A stretch of DNA of 64,000 bases from Microbulbifer variabilis ATCC 700307 (GCF_000380565.1 NZ_AQYJ01000029.1:496001-560000), one strand, 5' to 3'; counted from the first letter of the stretch, positions 1-10,156 are shown. Program-made: numbers and translations. Notes: a model not told the origin generated them from the letters alone.

Positions 1-631
1 ACCCCGACTGATAGTGGACATTGACCTCCTTATTTTGAGTGCCTCTTATTGCAAATAAATGAATAATGATAAGGCACAATAAGCAAACAGGAATGTTTAT
101 TAAGAAAGCCCATCGCCAACCCAGATGGGTAACAATAAATCCACCTAAAATAGGGCCTATTGATTGAGCGGCAGCGGTGAATATTACCAGTAGTCCTACG
201 ACTAAACCCCGTTCAGATTTGGGGAAATGGCTTTCAGCTAGAACAAAGATCATACCGAAGGAGGCCGCCATGCCTGATCCCTGTATGAATCTTCCTATTA
301 TTATGGTTCCTAGGTTTGGGGCTGCACTTGCAATCAATGATCCGACGAGGAAAATGGTTATGCCAAGCATGAGCGTAATTTTATGCCCAAATCGATCTCC
401 AAATTTTCCAGTGGTGATAATTAATCCCCCCATGGCTATTAGATAGATATTGTTGATCCATTGCAGTTGATATATTTTTGCAGAGAAATCACGCCCTATT
501 GTAGGGATGGCGAGGTTGATCACGGTGACATCGATATTAACGATCATTAGAGCCAGGCCGAGGCCTCCGAGCACCCACCATCGATGTGGATATGGAGCGT
601 TTTTTGAGGGATGTTCCTTTTCGTTGCTCAT
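1..631 (-). CDS. MFS drug/proton antiporter, DHA2 type (C-terminus beyond left edge)
   Basis: Reading from the ATG at 629-631 leftward gives an uninterrupted frame of about 210 codons that runs off the window. The product is a multi-spanning inner-membrane protein of the major facilitator superfamily. Near its N-terminus it has a TM1 segment with VNIDVTVINLAIP, which matches the DHA2 (EmrB/QacA) TM1 signature, and then a loop GKFGDRFGHK matching MFS motif A. Several further hydrophobic helices follow. DHA2 members usually have 14 helices and export drugs or metabolites using the proton gradient; the substrate here cannot be told. It is divergent from the cupin gene at 978, so the two may share a regulatory region. 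The C-terminal half is outside the window. Confidence 0.85.
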   Translation of the reverse strand, partial: MSNEKEHPSKNAPYPHRWWVLGGLGLALMIVNIDVTVINLAIPTIGRDFSAKIYQLQWINNIYLIAMGGLIITTGKFGDRFGHKITLMLGITIFLVGSLIASAAPNLGTIIIGRFIQGSGMAASFGMIFVLAESHFPKSERGLVVGLLVIFTAAAQSIGPILGGFIVTHLGWRWAFLINIPVCLLCLIIIHLFAIRGTQNKEVNVHYQSG

Positions 632-977
632 GTTGTCCGATCAACCATATTTATTGAAAGTTTTTTTGGGAAGGTCTTCGTTGAATAGAAGAAGTAAGAT
701 AAGTAGTTCAATAAAGGTCTAGATTCTATTATGCCTTCTATATAAGTTAGTGATTTAATCTATTGTCTAAAGGTGGAGATACACAAGATTTAGGTATAGA
801 GAGCCAAAATATAGTATTGCTGTAGTGCAAAGTTATCAGCTAGTGCTTAAGTTATCTATAGTGATACGTGACAGTTATCAATGGTATATACGCTAGTCTA
901 TTTTTCCTCTTGCCAACTTGAGAGTGTGGTATATAGGGGAAAAAAGCCCCTATCATTAAGTTGGGTCAGGACTCTTA
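632..977. other. Intergenic region between divergent MFS exporter and cupin genes
   Basis: AT-rich, with no convincing coding frame. It must hold the promoters of both divergent genes, but I could not assign boxes with confidence. Confidence 0.5.
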
Positions 978-1451
978 ATGGAAAAGGATATGGGGCTAAA
1001 TATACGACGCGTAGTGACAGGACACGATAGTGCCGGCAAGCCTGTCGTGGTTCTGGATGATAGGGGTGAATATACTGCCAGTTGGCGTCCTCATATGGAG
1101 CAGCAACAGTTCTGGACAACAGCCGATCTGCCCGTTGAGATTGACTCGGCAAATAGCGATAAAGGGGCTCGTAGGGCTGGTACTACTATTGCGGGTGGCT
1201 CCATCTTCAAAGTGGTTGAATTTGGCCCAGGTGTAACGCCTCGTATTCATCGTACAGATAGTATTGACTATGCCGTAGTCCTCTCTGGGGAGATTGACAT
1301 GGCTCTGGGAGAGGATAGAGAAGTTCATCTGGTTGCTGGAGATACACTGATACAGCGCGCGACCATCCATAATTGGATTAATCGAGGGACTGAGCCTTGC
1401 CGTATTGCGTTTGTGTTAATCAGTGCTAATGGGAACTCGGCAATTGGTTAA
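978..1451 (+). CDS. Cupin-domain protein
   Basis: A 157-residue single-domain cupin. The central part (about residues 70-145) has the beta-barrel pattern: FGPGVTPRIHRTDSIDYAVV, then SGEIDMAL, then VHLVAGDTLIQRATIHNW. The first His and the final HNW correspond to the two cupin motifs, although the classic HxH pair is reduced to HRT, so metal binding is uncertain. Proteins of this kind often accompany small-molecule or aromatic metabolism genes, but the substrate is unknown. The start at 978 follows a CAGGA about 7 bases upstream; a second ATG at 990 is too close to its own purine stretch. It is divergent from the MFS exporter gene. Confidence 0.75.
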   Translation: MEKDMGLNIRRVVTGHDSAGKPVVVLDDRGEYTASWRPHMEQQQFWTTADLPVEIDSANSDKGARRAGTTIAGGSIFKVVEFGPGVTPRIHRTDSIDYAVVLSGEIDMALGEDREVHLVAGDTLIQRATIHNWINRGTEPCRIAFVLISANGNSAIG

Positions 1452-1591
1452 TATGAATTATTTGGTTGGGCTGTAAATCTCGAATTCCATAAAATGTTTA
1501 CAGGCCGATATTGTACGTCTGTAAATATACTGGAAGGTAAAGAAGCTAATTTACCGGCGTAACCAGTGATAAATAGTCGATATAATGGACT

Positions 1592-2260
1592 CTATATCTG
1601 GAACCTGGATGGAATAGGCTCATTGATATCATTAGGGTGAATGAGCGCTGCTTCTATCCCCGCATGTACGCCGAGTGCGGCTGTCTCCCTGGACATACTT
1701 GGAGTGCCAAGATTTTCAGGTAATGCCGCCACTTGAGGTAATTGTGGGAGGTGAATCCAACCGGCACGTATATCTAACTGATTTATGGCAATATAATGTA
1801 GTACACCGTACATTAAATGGTTACAACAAAAGGTGGCTGCGGTATCTGAGATATCTGCGGGGACGCCCACGCCACGCATAGCCTTAACCATGGCCCTTAA
1901 AGGTAGGGTGCTGCGGTAGGCTACGGGACCGTCGGGTATGGTTGGCTCACCCTGCATTTCTACACCGCGGTTATCCTTTAGGTTATATCGGGTAGAATCA
2001 TTAAAATTTTGTGCGATTCGTTCCACTGTTATTTCTGCACGACCGCCATACTCACCCAGCATCACCACTAACTGAGGTTGTAACTCTTTTATTGCAACAG
2101 TAACAATCTCAATACTTTCAAAAAAATTATTGGGCACTAAGATTCCAGAAATTTCAGCTTCCCCTACATAAGTTCCATCTAAAACACGCATGACTGATTC
2201 TGCTGGATTTATGGGGGTGTGCCCAAAAGCTTCGAAGCCGGAAACAATAATTTTTTTCAT
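1592..2260 (-). CDS. pcp: Pyrrolidone-carboxylate peptidase (pyroglutamyl-peptidase I)
   Basis: A 222-residue cysteine peptidase of family C15, which removes N-terminal pyroglutamate from peptides in the cytoplasm. The N-terminus IIVSGFEAFG and the NPAES segment are typical. The catalytic triad can be placed by comparison with the family: Glu80 in VERIAQNFND, Cys146 in ATFCCNHLMYG and His170 in GWIHLPQLP. The length matches the usual 210-225 residues. The start ATG at 2258-2260 has GGAAC upstream. It appears monocistronic and sits between the cupin gene and a SnoaL-like gene. The enzyme class is well supported by the three catalytic motifs. Confidence 0.9.
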   Translation of the reverse strand: MKKIIVSGFEAFGHTPINPAESVMRVLDGTYVGEAEISGILVPNNFFESIEIVTVAIKELQPQLVVMLGEYGGRAEITVERIAQNFNDSTRYNLKDNRGVEMQGEPTIPDGPVAYRSTLPLRAMVKAMRGVGVPADISDTAATFCCNHLMYGVLHYIAINQLDIRAGWIHLPQLPQVAALPENLGTPSMSRETAALGVHAGIEAALIHPNDINEPIPSRFQI

Positions 2261-2366
2261 ATTTGGTAGTTCCGCTAAAATTTGCTTTTGGGCAATTGGT
2301 TGCTGACAAAGATAAAATTTATAGGCTTAAATTTACATTGGGATTTGTTTGCCCAGACCACGAAAT

Positions 2367-2786
2367 TTAGTCTGTGAGGCCCAGTTGTTCCAGGAAGGAA
2401 TACTTATCCCAGTCAACCCAACTTTCCACCATTTTGTCTTTTTCGTATAGATCAGTGTGAATACCAGTCCAGGTGGTGGTTTTTCCTGTCGGTTCGTACT
2501 GCATAAATTTACCAGTATGCTTTGCTGTCATTCGCCAACGTGTGCAAACATAGTCGCCCTCGGCCACTTGAAGTAGGATTTCCATCTTTACATCTGAAAA
2601 TCCTTTATGGAATTCGGTGACAAGTTCCTGCCATTCTTTAAGTGACTTGCATGAGGTCGCACTTCCTGCATCAGGCATCTGGTGGTTCTTGTAGTTGGGC
2701 GAGAGATAGCTAGTGGCTTTATGAGGTGTGTTATCTCCCCACTGCTGGAGAAGACTCTTTGACGTTTCTTTATGATTGGCAGTCAT
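2367..2786 (-). CDS. SnoaL-like / ester cyclase (NTF2-fold) protein
   Basis: A 139-residue protein of the SnoaL-like polyketide/ester cyclase group (NTF2-like cone fold). The core shows YLSPNYKNHQMP, then WQELVTEFHKGFSDVKMEI, then GDYVCTRWRMTAKHTGKF and GIHTDLYEKDKMVESW, the usual order of helix, strands and acidic cavity residues. I chose the ATG at 2784-2786 because GAGGA lies about 6 bases upstream. A longer frame to 2837 exists but lacks a good ribosome site. Function in this family is diverse (cyclases, isomerases, many uncharacterised); the substrate is unknown. Confidence 0.75.
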   Translation of the reverse strand: MTANHKETSKSLLQQWGDNTPHKATSYLSPNYKNHQMPDAGSATSCKSLKEWQELVTEFHKGFSDVKMEILLQVAEGDYVCTRWRMTAKHTGKFMQYEPTGKTTTWTGIHTDLYEKDKMVESWVDWDKYSFLEQLGLTD

Positions 2787-3142
2787 ATAATCCTCGGATG
2801 ATTTGTTAGTCGGTACTGTGCCATGGCAGAAATCCAAGCATAGTGTAGGGCGTGAAATTTTATAGAAAGTAGTAGCGCACTATGCCTTTTATTAAGAGAC
2901 TTTTGTGACAAGTCAGGATGAGGCGTTCAACTGTTACTTAAGGTTTCTAATTTTGTTCAACAATTTTTGATATTTGGTGGAAGGCATAGTAATTCTTGTG
3001 CCATTAGATATGAAATTTGATTAATACCATGGATTTAAGTTGTGCCAATCATTGATATGTTTGTCAAAGACTGGAATGATTAAATTGGATCTTTAAGCTC
3101 CTAAGTGGATATATTTTTTAATTCTTGTAAAAGCTATCGAAA
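2787..3142. other. Gene-poor stretch
   Basis: No supportable gene on either strand. It lies between the SnoaL-like gene and the decayed LysR gene. Confidence 0.4.
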
Positions 3143-3902
3143 TCATGATGTGTGGTTGATTTCTCCATAACCCTCTATATAAAGACTACATAAAGCCTGG
3201 GTGAGAGACGAATTTATTGGGGTTGTTATTTGAATCAATCCCTGGGAAAAATTCCTTGTAAAAATTTCCATAGTACGCCCAGCTTGCGTGAAGTAGCCTT
3301 CCTTTTGCTGATATACACCAAATAATGGCCGGCTCGCTTGTATCCATTGTGGCAGGATTTCAACTAGAAGACATCGATGTGATGTCATTGTTTTCCAGGT
3401 AATCGCATAAGCTAGCGATGCCTGATTCGGCCAGGGTAGCTTGGTATAGGGGGAAATAGTTATTGGCTATGTAATAGTGGGCATATTGATTGTTATTTCC
3501 TGATTATTGCTCGATAAATTCCAATGAGCAGGGCTTTTATCAAAGCTAAAGGCAAGCAAAACCGTTTAGTTCTTTCGGACTCCGGGATATACCCGATTGA
3601 TGTATATTTTCTAGTGATGCAACTAAGCGCCGGTGATGCTCACCCAACTTTTGTGCATATAGAGAAGAGTTAACGGATGTTGCTTTGATGCGTATTGCCA
3701 GGTTAAAGCCTTCTCCAATGATATCTCTTAACTGGTTATCGAGAAACAGCTCCAATCGATTAAGGGGGTGAGCTATAAGTTTTGGAAACTGTGGAGCGTG
3801 CCAAAATTGTCCGAGTGTTGTAGGTGCCCTTAAGGGAATAAGCCCAGCTGGTCCACTGTCACGATTGGCGATACGATCTTCAATTTCTTGGAAATCAGTC
3901 AA
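3143..3902 (-). pseudogene. LysR-family transcriptional regulator, decayed
   Basis: Two adjacent minus-strand frames together spell a broken LysR substrate-binding domain. The upstream piece (3902-3546) contains the linker and first half: ALIPLRAPTTLG-like entry, then LNRLELFLDNQLRDIIGEGF, NLAIRI and KLGEHHRRLVASLENI, in the usual LysR order (LDDRLVDLVxEGFDLAIR). It ends in a stop after FACL. The downstream piece (3388-3143) resembles the C-terminal end: LVEILPQWIQASRPLFGVYQ. The helix-turn-helix region that should precede 3902 is interrupted by stops. At least two disabling lesions make this a pseudogene. The parent family is clear; its former target genes are unknown. Confidence 0.7.
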
Positions 3903-4130
3903 TAGTTGACTAAGGCTAGATTCGAAAATTTACCGGATTTGGAGATAGTACTGGTAGAGGTACGGGAGACAGCACGGGCTTCTTACTATAACTGGATAGC
4001 TCTAGAGGCTGAATACTGATAGTCGTTGGCACTAGTGATAAAACATGAAATCTATTAACGACACTGCCATAGTCCATTGATTATTAATCCTGCAGGAACA
4101 AAGATACCCTAGTTAGAAAGTAAAATAAGA

Positions 4131-4150
4131 AAGGGGCCCGAGGGCCCCTT
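4131..4150 (-). terminator. Rho-independent terminator of the repeat-bearing secreted protein gene
   Basis: Perfect 8-bp GC-rich stem (AAGGGGCC / GGCCCCTT) with loop CGAG. On the minus strand it is followed by TCTTATTTTACTTTC, a U-rich tail. It lies just downstream of the stop at 4183. Confidence 0.8.
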
Positions 4151-4182
4151 AAGGGTTTGTTCTTTGTGCATATAGCACTTTG

Positions 4183-4647
4183 CTAATAGCGCAGATTGCT
4201 AATGCACTGGTTATATTCGCGGATATACACTTTACCACCGATACGAGGATTGGCATTTGCTTTGTCCGCTGCCGCGTTCATACAACCTTCTACTTGATCG
4301 CGAGTCAGGCCATAGTAACGAGGCGTAGAGTCGCGCCAATAGTAGCTAGGCTGAGAACCACGCCAGTAGTAGCGAGGCTGAGAACCACGCCAGTAGTAGC
4401 GAGGCTGGGAACCGCGCCAATACATATTTCTAGGTTGCTCATATTGACGGATACGAGTCGGAGGTTGTACTGGGTAAAAATAACGACCCTGTTCATTAAA
4501 GGCATAGAAAGTATTGCCGCTTTGATAGTAAGTTTTACCAAGTATTTGCACCGGTGATGCGCCTGCTGGCAGCTGTGCCAGACGCTCTTGCGCATAACTG
4601 AAACCGGCAAGAGAGAGTAGTAATATCATTGAAAGTACATAACGCAT
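4183..4647 (-). CDS. Secreted protein with tandem YWRGSQPRY repeats
   Basis: A 154-residue exported protein of no recognised family. The ATG at 4645-4647 is preceded by GGAGAAGGAGAA and opens a clear signal peptide (MRYVLSMILLLSLAGFSYAQ), probably cleaved after SYAQ. The mature part first has a segment with GKTYYQSGNTFYAFNEQGRY, reminiscent of small beta-rich domains of outer envelope proteins. Then come four near-identical nine-residue units based on YWRGSQPRY, and a C-terminal stretch with two Cys (GCMNAAADKANAN and YNQCISNLRY) that could form a disulfide. The Tyr/Trp/Arg-rich repeat suggests surface or polysaccharide/DNA interaction, but this is only inference. It is monocistronic with its own terminator. 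Confidence 0.75.
   Translation of the reverse strand: MRYVLSMILLLSLAGFSYAQERLAQLPAGASPVQILGKTYYQSGNTFYAFNEQGRYFYPVQPPTRIRQYEQPRNMYWRGSQPRYYWRGSQPRYYWRGSQPSYYWRDSTPRYYGLTRDQVEGCMNAAADKANANPRIGGKVYIREYNQCISNLRY
4321..4428 (-). repeat. Four tandem 27-bp repeats inside the secreted protein gene
   Basis: Units start at 4321, 4348, 4375 and 4402. The two central units are identical (each begins AGGCTGAGAACCACGCCAG on the plus strand) and the outer two are diverged. Each unit encodes nine residues, so copy-number change keeps the reading frame. Confidence 0.85.
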
Positions 4648-4707
4648 AACGTTTTCTCCTTCTCCCAACTTGGCAACAAGTCTACTCGAACATGTGTGCA
4701 GTCCCAA

Positions 4708-6108
4708 CGTGCTGTTTGAGAAGTTTCATTTTTTTGTAGATTTTTTTTGTTATTTCAGGCAAAGCTTTTTTGAGTTCCCTTGTGCTGTTTATTTCGATAA
4801 CTGGCAGCAGCCTCAAATAATATTCCAGACCATGAATCGACTATAGAACTTAAGTCTCGATTTATGTCAGTTTGTACGGTTGACCGTGACTTTATACGTA
4901 ATGCTTTTGCTTTAAAATGGGGCTAAATTGAATGATATTTGCGATGACTGGTTCGTCATATTATTTATAAATATTTTGGAGCCATTCCGGATACCTTGAT
5001 AGAGAGTAAGTGCCAAAAATGCGTAAAGCTAGGGGATTAAGAGGCCTTTTAATTCAAGTAGATGTGGTTGGGGCTGCAGTTCCAAGCTTTGGGTTGCATT
5101 GGCTAGGATGGATCCTTCACTGAATGAGCCTAGTAGAAGGCTCTTTGTTGCAGGCTCATCAGGTGAATTTTTTAGTTGATATGAAATTATCTCGATGCGT
5201 TATTTTTTCAAAAATGATAAGCGCCTAGCCTGACAGCGTGTAAAATGATTTTTTGCTCGAAAAGCTGTGTTCATGATTGCAAGACCAGATAGCACAATTT
5301 TTTTAGATCTAAGAAGTTTTCAGTGAACTATAAATATGTATAGAAGGAGGGGGTAAAACTATTTTTCAATAGTATTGATGTTTGTGACTCCTTGGGTTTC
5401 TCAATCGATATGGCTCTATTTCTGCTGATTTCTACAGGGTGATAGTAATCTAGTCGAGTTGGAATTGCTTTTTTGTATTGGCGCCCCTTGTAAGTTCTTT
5501 TCATTGTGTTTTGTATAAACGCTGGAATCCAATTGAATTATAGGTTACCCGTCAGTTTCTAAGTTCTTTGGTCTGACATTGATTGTCATAAAGTTTGTTA
5601 CATATTATCTATGTTGGTGGGGGTAACTTTGTTATTAATTGTTGTCTTATTTGGCAGGCTAGGCGTGCAGCTGATAGCTTTTGCTGTTCACAAAAAATGG
5701 CTTAATTCTTACGTAGGATTGGAGTCTATACGGTAATACTATTGGGGCTTTGTGTCCTGTCTATGGTGGAAATTCTTCTCAGCTCTGATCTTTTTTTCTT
5801 TGGGGTGGCTGATTTCTGATTTTGTTTGGCTGTGTTGATGGGGCCTGTCTGATTGACAATTTTAACTGTAGTGATGTCATTATTCTTGATGGCTTCCACT
5901 ATCAGATTACATGAATTGGTAGGTCACTTACCAATGCTGGTAGCTGGTTTTTTGGTGATTTTTTTGTAAGAGGAAAGTCAAAGTTAATTGAATTTATGAA
6001 GTTATTTGCTTCGAGCCTGTTAACTTATGGATTACCTTGGATACGCCGTTAGTTATTTATCAATATAATATCTCCCGCTGAGATCAATTAGGGCTTTGTA
6101 GAATAGGC
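4708..6108. other. 1.4 kb AT-rich gene-poor region
   Basis: No gene I can support. One short open stretch near 5925-6051 (plus strand) would end in KLIEFMKLFASSLLTYGL and could be the tail of a lost membrane protein, but no start or family is recognisable. The region resembles the other decayed gaps in this window. Confidence 0.4.
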
Positions 6109-6717
6109 CTACTCGAAGGAGCGTTCACTATTATTTAGATATAGTTTGGTCGAAACCGGCGTTGCGCAAGCTACAGTTTGAAGTGACATGCAAGCTTGTC
6201 GACAGCAGTGGGCGAATTCCAGCAGTTTTTCTTCTGATTCGTCACTCTCGATGATCAAATGCATTTCCACTCGATCACCTGTGCCAAAAACTTCCTCAGG
6301 TTTGATCCCCCCAAAATTCATTGTTGTAGAAAACTCGGTTTTTTGCTCGAGCCTCACACTGTTCAGTTTAATATCTGCTAGTTTTGCTAGCATCTCTACG
6401 TGGGACATCATGCAAAGTGCCAGTCCTGCAGAGAAATACATAATTGGTGATGGGGCACTGCCTCGACCGCCAACCGCGGTACCTTCATCACAAATCAGTT
6501 CCCAGGTGCCACCATTGGGAACATTGGAAAATATCGTAGCTTTTTTAAGGTGATGCCCCTGAGGCAATTGTTCTACGTTGATATGTGCATGGAACTTCAG
6601 TAGCTCCCCTTGTTTCACCTTGTCCAGGTGAGGTGCGGCAAACGTTAATTGTTCAGCTTCTTCCGAAAGTTTGCGAACAATTGTTGAAGAAGACATGTCC
6701 CACTTGATGGAGTCCAT
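6109..6717 (-). CDS. OsmC-family protein
   Basis: A 202-residue OsmC/Ohr-superfamily protein. Family members are often cytoplasmic thiol peroxidases acting on organic hydroperoxides with two conserved Cys. Here the first Cys lies in GLALCMMSHVEMLA in the central helix, and more Cys lie in the C-terminal segment (AHCCRQACMSLQTVACATPV). GGRGSAPSPIMYFSAG is the typical entry to the central helix. The ATG at 6715-6717 has GGAGAGG about 7 bases upstream. The protein is longer than classic OsmC/Ohr (about 140), so it may belong to the larger YhfA/OsmC-like subgroup whose activity is less certain. Confidence 0.75.
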   Translation of the reverse strand: MDSIKWDMSSSTIVRKLSEEAEQLTFAAPHLDKVKQGELLKFHAHINVEQLPQGHHLKKATIFSNVPNGGTWELICDEGTAVGGRGSAPSPIMYFSAGLALCMMSHVEMLAKLADIKLNSVRLEQKTEFSTTMNFGGIKPEEVFGTGDRVEMHLIIESDESEEKLLEFAHCCRQACMSLQTVACATPVSTKLYLNNSERSFE

Positions 6718-6944
6718 ATTTGCCTCTCCTCAATTAATTTAAGTCCTGACCTGCGGGTCACAATGAAGGCAAGTTATTGACCTTAGAACTCGGGGCTGGG
6801 AATCATACAGATAGGGCGGAATATTAGGGTGCCTTTGATCTACTTCACAGAGTCTTTAGAGAAAAGCAGTTACAGGTATAGAGAATAACTTAGGATTATC
6901 TTCCTGAGTCAGCTTAAAGCATCCTATCAAAACTCAAAGATTTT

Positions 6945-7400
6945 TCAGTCCAGGACTGGTAATGCGGTTAGCTCTGAAAGCTTATCAGCAAATTCCAGGG
7001 CATCCTCTTTTCTGGTGAAAACCCTGGCCAATACGCCCTCGTTGGCGCTGGCATGTCGAAATACCAGATTGATATGCCAGCTGGTGTAACTTTTTTTACT
7101 GCTTGCCGAGTAGCTTGAATAGGGAATTACTTTTATTCCTCGAAAGATGCTAAGGGGGTGCTTCTCTGTCCAGCTATGCCAAAGGATTCGGTTTTCAGAA
7201 ATAAACAACTTCTTTGTGCCGTCGACATAACGTGTTTTTTCGAATGAGAAGGTGATGCAAGCAAGTAGTGCAAGCAGGGTAGTGGCAATCCAGGGGAACA
7301 TCGCATTGCCTTCCAGAGCGAAGCTAAGGCTCACTAGCAGCCAAACTAGGATAAATCCGCCGAATATATAGGTTAAGACTTTGTTGGACTGCAGTTCCAT
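6945..7400 (-). CDS. Small two-TM membrane protein of unknown function
   Basis: A 151-residue protein with two adjacent hydrophobic helices near the N-terminus (about residues 10-28 and 33-52), followed by a soluble C-terminal part. That part contains FISENRILWHSW and a WHINLVFRHAS strand region, resembling a small pleckstrin-like membrane-associated fold. No family is recognised. It lies downstream of and in the same direction as the DAHP synthase gene, about 230 bases away. Function unknown. Confidence 0.6.
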   Translation of the reverse strand: MELQSNKVLTYIFGGFILVWLLVSLSFALEGNAMFPWIATTLLALLACITFSFEKTRYVDGTKKLFISENRILWHSWTEKHPLSIFRGIKVIPYSSYSASSKKSYTSWHINLVFRHASANEGVLARVFTRKEDALEFADKLSELTALPVLD

Positions 7401-7628
7401 TATTGTGGCCCGATTTAAACCGACTAATTACATGCCTCGTTGACAGAATTAAATAGATAAAATGTAGACTTTGGCGTCACAAAATGGTAACTCCTGCTGC
7501 AGCATACTCCTGTAAATGAAGAATGTCAGCGATTGTTAGGTGGAGGACTAGGGAAGGGAGGTAGTGGGAGTTGATAGAGCGAAGGTATCAAGACCTCTAG
7601 AAGGCCCTGATACCATCAAAGGGTTTGA

Positions 7629-8702
7629 TCAAGCGTTACGCCGCTTTAGCGGGTCATGCAGTTGCTCTGCCATTCCCAGCAGTAACGACTCGGTAGTTTC
7701 CCAATCGATGCATTTGTCGGTAACGGAAACGCCGTATTCCATATCATCCAGCTTCGGCAGGATTTTCTGGTTGCCGGCTTTCAGGTTGCTTTCCACCATG
7801 ATACCGATGATTGACTGGTTGCCGTCGAGGATTTGATGGGTCACATTGTCCACAACAAGGGGCTGTAATTCGTGGTTCTTGTTGGAGTTCGCATGGCTGC
7901 AATCCACCATAATATTTGGCACGATATTAGACTTGCGTAACTCCTGCTCACACATTGCAACACTTACCGAGTCATAATTTGGCTTGTCATTACCACCGCG
8001 CAGTACCACATGGCCGTATGGGTTGCCGGACGTGTGAATGATCGCAACTTGACCGCGCTTGTTGATACCGAGGAATCGGTGGGGATTAGCGACAGACTGC
8101 AAGGCGTTAATCGCCACTTCCAAGCCGCCGTCGGTACCGTTCTTAAAGCCCACAGCGGAGGATAGGCCGCTGGCCATTTCTCGGTGAGTTTGGGATTCGG
8201 TAGTACGCGCGCCAATAGCTGACCAGGAAATAAGGTCTTGCAGGTACTGGGGTGAGATTGGGTCCAGCGCTTCTGTAGCGGTGGGTAACCCCAGCTCGGC
8301 GACATCCAGGAGCAGTTTGCGGCCGATGTGCAGACCTTCCTCAATCTTAAAAGAATCATTAAGATGAGGGTCGTTGATCAGCCCCTTCCAGCCAACTGTG
8401 GTACGCGGTTTCTCAAAATAGACACGCATCACTATCAGAAGAGTATCTGAAACCTTATCAGCTACCGCCTTAAGGCGCTTGGCATACTCCATCGCGGCGC
8501 CCACATCGTGAACGGAGCAGGGTCCGATTACCACCATTAGGCGGTGGTCTTTGCGATCCAGGATGTCACGCACGGCGGAACGCCCTTTGGCGACAGTTGC
8601 TTCGGCGGCATCACTGATGGGGAGTTCCGATTTCAGCATCTCCGGGCTGATCAGAACTTCCTGGGAGACGACATTCAAGTCGTCGAACTGCTGTGTGGTC
8701 AT
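7629..8702 (-). CDS. aroG: 3-deoxy-7-phosphoheptulonate synthase, type I (DAHP synthase)
   Basis: A 357-residue enzyme that condenses phosphoenolpyruvate and erythrose-4-phosphate, the first step of the shikimate pathway, in the cytoplasm. Hallmarks are VVIGPCSVHD, MRVYFEKPRTTVGWKGL, SWSAIGARTTESQTHREMASG, GFKNGTDGG and MVDCSHANSNK, all characteristic of the AroF/AroG/AroH class. The length matches that class (about 350). Feedback regulation usually lies with one aromatic amino acid; I could not decide Phe, Tyr or Trp sensitivity by eye, so the symbol stands for the family. The start is the ATG at 8700-8702. The gene appears to be transcribed alone. Confidence 0.9.
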   Translation of the reverse strand: MTTQQFDDLNVVSQEVLISPEMLKSELPISDAAEATVAKGRSAVRDILDRKDHRLMVVIGPCSVHDVGAAMEYAKRLKAVADKVSDTLLIVMRVYFEKPRTTVGWKGLINDPHLNDSFKIEEGLHIGRKLLLDVAELGLPTATEALDPISPQYLQDLISWSAIGARTTESQTHREMASGLSSAVGFKNGTDGGLEVAINALQSVANPHRFLGINKRGQVAIIHTSGNPYGHVVLRGGNDKPNYDSVSVAMCEQELRKSNIVPNIMVDCSHANSNKNHELQPLVVDNVTHQILDGNQSIIGIMVESNLKAGNQKILPKLDDMEYGVSVTDKCIDWETTESLLLGMAEQLHDPLKRRNA

Positions 8703-9676
8703 AGCGTCTTCTGATTACTCTGTTCCATAGTACCGCGCTGCACTTGCAGGCGGATGACTTATCCTACTGTGCCACAAAGAATAGGGCGAGGGTTTCATTT
8801 GCAACCAAATATTTGGCCCGATTTTGGGATATTCATTTACCTTTATCCTGTGACAGTTTGGCACTTTGACAGAATTTAGGGGAGCTCAGTTGAGTCCGTT
8901 GTGGCGAATAGGGCCTGCGAACTGAGAAGATAATCACGTGCAGCTTGGGAATGCTGCCACTGAGGAAAGGAGACCTTGAGGGGGTGAACTACTCGTTCAC
9001 CGGTAGGGTTGGTTGGAAGGGCTGCAGTAGAAGGGCCTCTGGCTTGGTAGATTAAAAGTCACAAATTTGAACCCCTTTGAGCAATCAAGAATGAAATTGA
9101 AGTCGATGGTGTGAATGCTCTCATATGAATCTTTGCAGTTGCTTTAGGTATTAGGCTTGAATCAGCACTCAGAATCGTAGTTGGGCTCTACCTTTCCGAA
9201 CATGCGTCATTCTGACTGTTTTCAAGAATGTGCTCTACTTTCGTGGCTGGATTGAGGGGAGGATACTCTGCACATGAAACGATGTTTGCGAATAATCGCT
9301 TGCCTAAAGATTGCGGAATTCTGAAGTTTCTGCCCATGGGCTTGGTGACCCATTCGGAAGGGTTAAGATGCTAATGGTCAATTGGTCAGTTTATGAAAAA
9401 TAGCTTCAGGGATGATGTGGAATCAGAAATCAAACGGAATCAAGAGCCAAACGGACTGCTGAAGATCTAAGAAGGCTCGTTAGGCGTGACCTTCGCGGGA
9501 ATATTTGTACTGCTTTTAACCCGCCCTTAATAAGACATTAAGTTAGTCTTGTTCTATAATTTTACTGATCTATGCTAACGCATCAATTTGCTTGCATATC
9601 TTGCTAAATTCAAATGTGGCAATCCTAGTGAATCACTGCTACCCCTTTGCTTGAATAAAACTTTGAGTAAAAAACT
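8703..9676. other. Gene-poor region of about 970 bases
   Basis: No coding frame with recognisable content on either strand. It contains the promoter region of the DAHP synthase gene at its left end. The rest resembles decayed DNA. Confidence 0.4.
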
Positions 9677-10060
9677 ATGAGGCTACCGATACTTTTAATG
9701 CTAGTAATTTACTCCAGTGGCCTTATTGCCGAAACATTCAAGGAAAAAGCAGTTAGTAAAATATCCGCATATTACTGCAGTGGAAATCAAAATTTTCTTT
9801 ACTGTATCAAGCCTGAGATACTATCAGACTTACAAGATTGCGTTACATATTTTGTAAAGAATACAACTGAATGTTCTTCGAAATACCTGGATTTAGGCAT
9901 GAGTCTATCTGATGAAGAGCAGATGAATATTACGATGGAGTTTGGGCAGTGCTCATTGAGAGAGTTAATGAAGGCAGAAGATATAAAGGAATCGGATTTT
10001 GATGAGTGTTTTAGTAGAAACTATGATGAATCTAAACGAAGTCCAGTCCTTGATAGATAG
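9677..10060 (+). CDS. Small secreted Cys-containing protein, unknown
   Basis: A 127-residue protein with a short N-terminal signal peptide (MRLPILLMLVIYSSGLIAE, cleavage likely after IA). The mature part contains several Cys (YYCSGN, LYCIK, QDCVTY, TECSS, GQCSL, DECFS), which suits disulfide bonds in the periplasm. No family is recognised. A fairly low-GC context and the surrounding gaps suggest acquired DNA. No strong ribosome site is visible before the ATG. Confidence 0.55.
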   Translation: MRLPILLMLVIYSSGLIAETFKEKAVSKISAYYCSGNQNFLYCIKPEILSDLQDCVTYFVKNTTECSSKYLDLGMSLSDEEQMNITMEFGQCSLRELMKAEDIKESDFDECFSRNYDESKRSPVLDR

Positions 10061-10156
10061 CAAAAGGATGTATTAGCTAGCATGAGTGCATTTAAATTTT
10101 TCATGTAAAATATGCTTAGGGGAAAGTTAATATGTGGGTGTTATAAGAATAATTAT

